Shown here piece by piece: positions 58,517 through 64,000 of a stretch of 64,000 nt of DNA (positions within the stretch are counted from its first letter, which is position 1; the number at the start of each line of letters is the position of its first letter). The position numbers and the translations under genes are program-made. Source of the stretch: Gyrodactylus bullatarudis. Taxonomy: Eukaryota; Platyhelminthes; Monogenea; Gyrodactylidea; Gyrodactylidae. A model generated the notes under the pieces. The model did no database searches. It had not been told where the DNA came from and saw only the letters and a program-made list of their open reading frames with translations. The stretch is from positions 1 through 64,000 of the forward strand of contig SSNU01000013.1 in NCBI GenBank assembly GCA_012064415.1, given 5' to 3'.

Positions 58517-59455
58517 TTATGTATTTTTTCGATTCTTCTTCAAATAAGAATTTCTAGCTCTATTCAAATGCTCCATCATTTTGGGTAGGAGAAGAAATTC
58601 TGGAATGAGCTGCATGTAACCAGAAGCAATTTCATGCCAAAAGAAACCTGTTAATGCCGGCGACACACCCAACATATTCAAGGCTGATTCAGCATAGTTT
58701 TTAGCCGAGGGAATGAAAAGACTTTCTTTCTTTACTTTGCTCATCTTTGAGACAATAAACATTGGTGAGAAAACCTGAATAGAGATATTCTTTTTGACTA
58801 ATTCTTCACTCAAGGCCCTTGAGAAGCAATATACAAATGATTTTGAACCAGAATAAAGTGATAACAAAGGCGTTGGTACTCTCCCAGAAAAAGATCCAAT
58901 ATTCATAATGTACCTTTTACTGTTGTTTCCTTCCTTCTCCCATTTCCTTGTCATGATTTTGGTCATCATTGACATGGAAGTAATGTTACAGTTAAGAAGA
59001 GAGCCGATAAATTCTTCGTTGATTTCATCTGACGAGGAATAAAACTCTGGATGATCATATGACATGCCAACATTATTAATGAGCAGAGTGATATCGTTCA
59101 ATGACTCGAGCTCTTTTGTCAATCTGGGATAGATGTCAGTTTTGGTGAAGTCACAAGAAATCGTTTTAGTTTGGACACCATAATCTGATTGTAAGGATTT
59201 TGATAATTCATCGAGTTTCGATTGTGTTCTGCTGATTAGAATGAGATTCATTCGTATTTTTCCAAGAGAAATACAAAATTCTTTACCGATTCCATCAGTT
59301 GCGCCGGTGACAATTGCCCATTTTCCGGAATTTTTTAATTTATTTAATTCCGAAAAAGCAGTCTTCTTCAAATAGTAGTAGTAAAAAGCTTTGAGAATAG
59401 GCCAAACGGCAACTAGAATTACAAATGTGATAAGAGTACAAATAGAGCAAGACAT
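58517..59455 (-). CDS. HSD17B12: Very-long-chain 3-oxoacyl-CoA reductase / 17-beta-HSD type 12-like, intronless
   Basis: Short-chain dehydrogenase of the ER membrane. The family reduces 3-oxoacyl-CoA in fatty-acid elongation, and some members reduce steroids. The single 312-residue frame equals the length of the human protein. Residues 5-28 are a membrane segment. NADPH-binding TGATDGIG is at 50-57, NNVGMSYDHPEF begins at 127, the catalytic serine lies in NIGSFSG (about 185-191), and YSGSK gives Y201 and K205. The C-terminus LKKNRKNT has a dilysine-like retrieval pattern. The NNVGMSY motif favours the HSD17B12/LET-767 branch. It has no intron, unlike most neighbours, and shares a 122-bp head-to-head interval with AP1M. 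Confidence 0.9.
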   Translation of the reverse strand: MSCSICTLITFVILVAVWPILKAFYYYYLKKTAFSELNKLKNSGKWAIVTGATDGIGKEFCISLGKIRMNLILISRTQSKLDELSKSLQSDYGVQTKTISCDFTKTDIYPRLTKELESLNDITLLINNVGMSYDHPEFYSSSDEINEEFIGSLLNCNITSMSMMTKIMTRKWEKEGNNSKRYIMNIGSFSGRVPTPLLSLYSGSKSFVYCFSRALSEELVKKNISIQVFSPMFIVSKMSKVKKESLFIPSAKNYAESALNMLGVSPALTGFFWHEIASGYMQLIPEFLLLPKMMEHLNRARNSYLKKNRKNT

Positions 59456-59577
59456 TATTTAGACTAAGTATTTTCTAATGATTAGTTTTTCGTAAAAGCG
59501 CTAAATTATAACTAATATATGTTTTCATTGAAGTTATTTGTTATTGTTTGTTGCGATAATTCAAATAGATTTTTACG
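59456..59577. promoter_or_regulatory. Bidirectional promoter interval, HSD17B12 / AP1M
   Basis: 122 bp between divergent start codons. No recognised core element beyond AT-rich tracts. Confidence 0.45.
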
Positions 59578-62376
59578 ATGTCCGTATCGGGGATTTACAT
59601 TCTCGACACTAAAGGTAAAGTTTTGCTCTCCCGAATGTACCGTGGCGATGTAGATCCTACCTTAATAGAAAATTTTATGCCTTTACTATTGGAACGGGAA
59701 GAAGATGGAAATTTGGCTCCGATAATTCAACTAAATAACACTCATTTTGTCTACATAAAGTATAATTATTTGTATCTTGTGGCAGTAACTCATGGCAGAT
59801 CTAATATTGCTTTAGTATTCACATTTCTGTACAGATTAATCTCAGTAATTTATTAATCGCTCTTTATCTTGAAATCGTTATTTTTAATTGAATATTTGCT
59901 TTCAGATATTTTCGGAATATTTTAAAGACTTAGAAGAGGAAAGTCTCTATGACAACTTTGTGATTACATATGAACTTCTTGATGAAGTCATGGACTTTGG
60001 CTATCCTCAAACAACAGATACAAAAATCCTCCAAGAATACATAACACAAGAGAGCCATAAGCTTGAAATAGCTCCCAGACCACCGATGGCTGTTACAAAT
60101 GCAGTTTCTTGGCGATCAGATGGTCTGAAATATCGAAAGAATGAAGTATTCTTGGATGTTATTGAGAACGTCAACCTTTTAGTCAGTTCCACTGGCAATG
60201 TTCTTAGAAGTGAAATTGTTGGCTCAATCAAGATGCGTGTTTACCTTAGTGGAATGCCTGACCTCCTATTGGGCCTTAACGACAAAGTTAGATTTGAAAA
60301 TTCAAGACGTGAGTTTAACTCAAAATAAGAAGCATTTGGTTAAAAGTAGTCTATTTAGAATTTTTAATTAATTTTATTGAGAAATTTCTACTCCTAGGTC
60401 AAATGGTATTGAGAATCATTCAACTGCATGCTTTCAAATAATTCTTTATAACAAGATACATTTATAATTTAATTGTCTTCATACAGAAGAAAACAGTATG
60501 TCTAACCCAGAGTTTTTAATCACATTTTTCTTTCTCCCAAATAAACTGTTATGATGGTCCGTGTCTTGTCGGTTGATAAATGCATGAACTTAATTTTGTG
60601 ATTTGTTTCCTAATTTTAGATGGTAAACTCGACTTAATCAAAGTCAACCTACTCAAAATTTATACTTTTTCATTGGCTCATATTTAGTACAAGTATTTAT
60701 AACATTTGATTAACTCACTAAAAGGTTTTTACTGTTTGTTAATGCAGCAGTTGATGAAATTTTTCATTATCTATCCAGAAGTGTAAAAATCCAATAAAAG
60801 TACTCAGACATTGAATTCATTATTTTCAATTTCCTCAAATAAAAAAATAAAATATTAGATAACTACTGGGAAGTAGCTATTTTTTTAAATAGATTAAAAT
60901 GATATTTTAATAGCCCTACTCTTAGTATAAAGAATCAAAAATTTCGGGTAAATATTTAAATAAAATTTTATCAGTTAAAAAATTCTTTACCCGAATCATT
61001 CTTTTAACAGCCTTTGTGTTTTACTGCATGCCTTCGATCCGTATTGACCTTAAAAGACTGAGTTATTCACTTGAAAGTAATGAAGGGAATTGAATCATTA
61101 ATATCAATCATCTCTGGTATTTTCGGATGACATCACGAGATAAGCCTTGCTAAATTTCGATGACTATATTCCGAATGGTCCATCATTGTGATTGAAAAAA
61201 TTCTATCAATGATTTCATCGAAATGAATTCTTTTGTAAAGAATCTAAGAGCGAATTAAATAATTTGGCACTGAACCCTGTATCTGAAAACCAGATATTCT
61301 TCTCAACCAGATGAATTTGAACTGGATCCTTTCAAATTTGTGGTTAACTTGAAGGTTATGCCTAGAATTAAAGCATATCTGCATAGGCATACCTAGATAG
61401 GATGTGGCTTTCAAAGGTAACACAGGGCACAAATAAGAATAAAGCTTTTCATTGAAAAGTTATTTATTTCTGAAACATGTCAGAAAAGTTATAAAAAATT
61501 ACTACATCCTCTGAAATCTATCTATTTATTTTCTGACACCAAGGTGCTAGATTCCTTTTGATTTATTTTTTCTTTTAATAAAAAACATTTTGGAATCAAT
61601 TCCATACTTTATGAAAATACCTAAGTTTCCATCTAGGTATTGGAAAAACGAACGATTCTGATGGTTTATATTAATAAGAAGATACAGCAAATATAAGTTT
61701 TGCAAAAAGTATATTCTTTGGAAAAAAAGTTTTCGGAAAATTTAAAAATTCAAATTTTGCAGCGTATCAGATTTGAGCTTCATCTATTTTTAAGTTGTAG
61801 GACAGTTCTCTACTTCTGATCAATAGATACCCTTTTTGATTAATCTCTATTCTTTATATATTTAACAAGTAAACTTATCTCTTTTTAACTTGATCGATTT
61901 CGAGAAAAGTTCTCTCTTTTGAATGATTGATCCCTGGTTATTATCATGTCTAACTAGTCTTGTCATGAAATGAACGCTTGTATTTTGTCATTGTGCGTAC
62001 ATAACATCTTTTTATTTACTTGAGAAAAGCATGTAAATTTTAAACTGTTCCTGTGTACATAAAGATGATTCACTCTCAAGTATTTCGTATATGATAATGT
62101 AGAAATTAAAATGTAAACAAAATTATTGACTGAACCAATCAAATTTTACCTGATTGACTAATTTCATTGGTTTCAGAATAGAATACAAATCACAAATTAG
62201 TACACTACTATAATTCATTAATATATATTTTAGGTGCCAAAGGTAAAAGTGTTGAATTGGAAGATGTCAAATTCCATCAATGTGTCAGGCTATCTCGGTT
62301 TGAAAATGATCGGACAATCTCGTTTATACCACCGGATGGAGGATTTGAATTAATGTCCTATCGACTCAACACTCAT
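59578..62376 (+). CDS. AP1M1: AP-1 complex subunit mu (clathrin adaptor), 3 exons visible, 3'-incomplete
   Basis: Medium subunit of the AP-1 clathrin adaptor, which sorts cargo with tyrosine-based signals at the trans-Golgi network and endosomes. Exons 59578-59844, 59906-60308 and 62234-62376 are GT-AG and in phase, encoding 271 of about 420 residues. Exons 1-2 are the longin-like N-terminal domain ([14 protein letters not shown], then [19 protein letters not shown]). Exon 2 then enters the mu-homology domain ([20 protein letters not shown]). Exon 3 has [20 protein letters not shown] and ends [10 protein letters not shown]. The sequence is much closer to AP-1 mu than to AP-2, AP-3 or AP-4 mu. 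The remaining C-terminal exons are not in this window. Confidence 0.95.
60309..62233. other. AP1M intron 2, no feature recognised
   Basis: 1.9 kb of AT-rich intron. I see no coding sequence, RNA or repeat related to those elsewhere in the window. Confidence 0.45.
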
Positions 62377-62607
62377 GTTAGTAAAGTTTTGTCACATTCT
62401 CACTTTTGTTAAATTTGCCTATTTAACTTTACATATGTTCCGAATTAGATAATTTGTCTTGACATCAAAATAATTAAGTTGATTTCGAATCTGAATTCGA
62501 TTTTGAAAGTTGACGTATCGTTCAAAAGATAATGGTTTAAATAGGCAGTTTTTTCACTAAACTATTAGATATCAAGCAGCTATTGTTTTACGATTTCAAT
62601 ATTTGAT

Positions 62608-63693
62608 TAAAGTCGGCTGATATGAAGTTGGGAATCTATAATTTTTACAAGAATTTAAAATTTTTCATCAAGAATTTGGATATTACGATTGAAATATTCA
62701 CGTAAATTTTCGAACAATTCCGAAATTATCCAGATCATGATGCCTACTTTTACAGTTTGAAGATAAAACCTCTTAAAAAGTATTTGGCGCCAAAATCTCA
62801 TTTTTTCGAACTTTGAACCTAAATATTTCATTGATCTGAATGTGGCAGATAGATAGAAAGAAGTAAGATAGAAGGAGAAGGTGGGATCAGGACTAAACAA
62901 GGGAGCCGGATAGTGCCTTTTATTTCCTAAATTACAGTTGTACCTAAGTTGAAAAAGAAAATGTATGACTATTAAAAATTAGGCTCATAAGCTTCAAACT
63001 TTCCAAAAACATTAAATTCTCTCAAGTTCAGTACATTCAATAGAGAATTTTCTGGTGATTCTTACTGTCTAATACAAAGACCAGATTCATTCATTTCTTA
63101 TCTTATTAAAAATTAGAAAACATTGGAGCAGTTTTGATTTTGGATTAAAAAAATTATTTTTCTCATTTTCTGTGTCCTCCCCTCCCCTTATTTACATTCA
63201 TAAATGGGTAACAGCTGTAAATATAGCTTATGTCACTCTTTTCCCCCTATAATCGCATTGAGTTCCTTAATTTTTTGAAAGACCCACTGTTTTTGATAGA
63301 TCTTTGATTATCGAAATCCCATTGATTTTCAAGTCGTAAAAATGATCAGAAAATCGAATCCCAAATGATATTTTTCTTCTCTAATCTTAACATCTTTAAC
63401 TTCTATCTATTATTTTGCCACTTTCAAATCAATCAAAATGATTTAGTTTCAAGTTCGAAAGAAACTAAAGCCATTCAGGAATTTGGCGCCTGATCGGAAT
63501 TTGAAAAATGACCATATTTTTCTTGAAAATACTTTCTTATCTATATTTTTTTCTTCAACTGGTAAAAGTGGGCAACATGAGTAGGATTCCAAAAAATCTT
63601 TAACATATTCGAATTCTTAATAAAAAATTGAGATTTCGGTAAAAATCATAGATTGCCAACTTCATAGCAATTAGCTTTAAACTTGTAAAAAAC
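62608..63693. repeat. Foldback family A, distant-arm copy in AP1M intron 3
   Basis: Left arm about 62608-62830 (ATGAAGTTGGGAATCTATAA, TTTGGCGCCAAA at 62783-62794). Right arm about 63450-63693 (TTTGGCGCCTGA, the AAAAGTGGGCAACATGAGTA block, TTGCCAACTTCATA). The centre of about 600 bp is unrelated and contains pyrimidine-rich tracts. Confidence 0.65.
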
Positions 63694-64000
63694 ATCCTTC
63701 TATAAGTAAGTTTGATTCGCATTAGTGAATATCCATCACACTGATTTATACATTTTCTTGTAGCTCAATAAATTTTCCATTTATATGAGGTGTTGGGTTC
63801 CAAAGGCTCTCTCATATATGGATAAGATATGAGTAAATACGCGAGAATTTCCCAATTAATCATCTTACAAATTGATATTTTTGAGATTCAACAAATCACT
63901 ATAGTTAAATTTCTATAGAGCTCTCATCATGTTTTTAATGGAAATGCTGTGAGTAGGAATACTCAATCCATGTTTGTTCACCTTCACCCAATGTTCAGCA

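Noticed and set aside
1..64000. CRISPR arrays, bacterial operons or phage contamination
   Set aside because: No spaced direct repeats of that type, no ribosome-binding sites, and coding genes have GT-AG introns throughout.

Overview
The window is an AT-rich animal nuclear genome segment. Protein-coding genes are split by GT-AG introns (35 bp to 6.5 kb), there are AATAAA-type poly(A) signals, and there is a large load of decayed transposable elements. No prokaryotic feature was seen. The protein families (metazoan DENND5, a CNC-type bZIP factor, a metazoan POLR1A) and the repeat types (Gypsy, Penelope-like, CGGBP1-type hAT, mariner, non-LTR RT, tRNA-derived SINE) point to an invertebrate. An arthropod such as a copepod or mite is my weak guess only; the species cannot be named from this sequence.

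Layout. 1-9150 is a transposon graveyard: a Gypsy copy split by a hAT element with an 8-bp target duplication, a Penelope-like fragment between 146-bp inverted arms, and a second Gypsy copy with a probable 3' LTR but no 5' LTR. 9851-18575 (minus) is POLR1A, eight exons, 1721 codons, with a non-coding hAT relative in its last intron. 18760-21566 (plus) is a six-exon CNC-like bZIP gene. 21930-22412 (minus) is intronless RPL21. 22531-57881 (plus) is DENND5, for which I can place 21 coding exons (1719 codons) with consistent splice phases. Its introns hold foldback elements, two SINE copies, a 5'-truncated Penelope-like element, non-LTR fragments, a mariner relic and, on the opposite strand, a small secreted S1-type serine protease gene. 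58517-59455 (minus) is an intronless HSD17B12-type reductase. 59578 onward (plus) is the start of the AP-1 mu adaptin gene, which leaves the window.

The host genes form three head-to-head pairs with start codons only 184, 118 and 122 bp apart (POLR1A/bZIP, RPL21/DENND5, HSD17B12/AP1M), suggesting shared bidirectional promoters. Functionally they cover ribosome production (POLR1A, RPL21), stress-type transcription control (CNC bZIP), membrane traffic (DENND5, AP-1 mu), and lipid elongation in the ER (HSD17B12).

Most interesting signals: four hammerhead-ribozyme-like motifs tied to the two Penelope-like elements (three in or beside the repeat arms of the copy at 39.4-41.3 kb, one beside the copy at 4.2-5.2 kb); an apparently perfect 365-bp inverted repeat inside a transcribed DENND5 intron; foldback repeats that carry a palindrome matching the E2F consensus; a two-copy tRNA-derived SINE; and a nested protease with a 35-bp intron and an altered specificity pocket.
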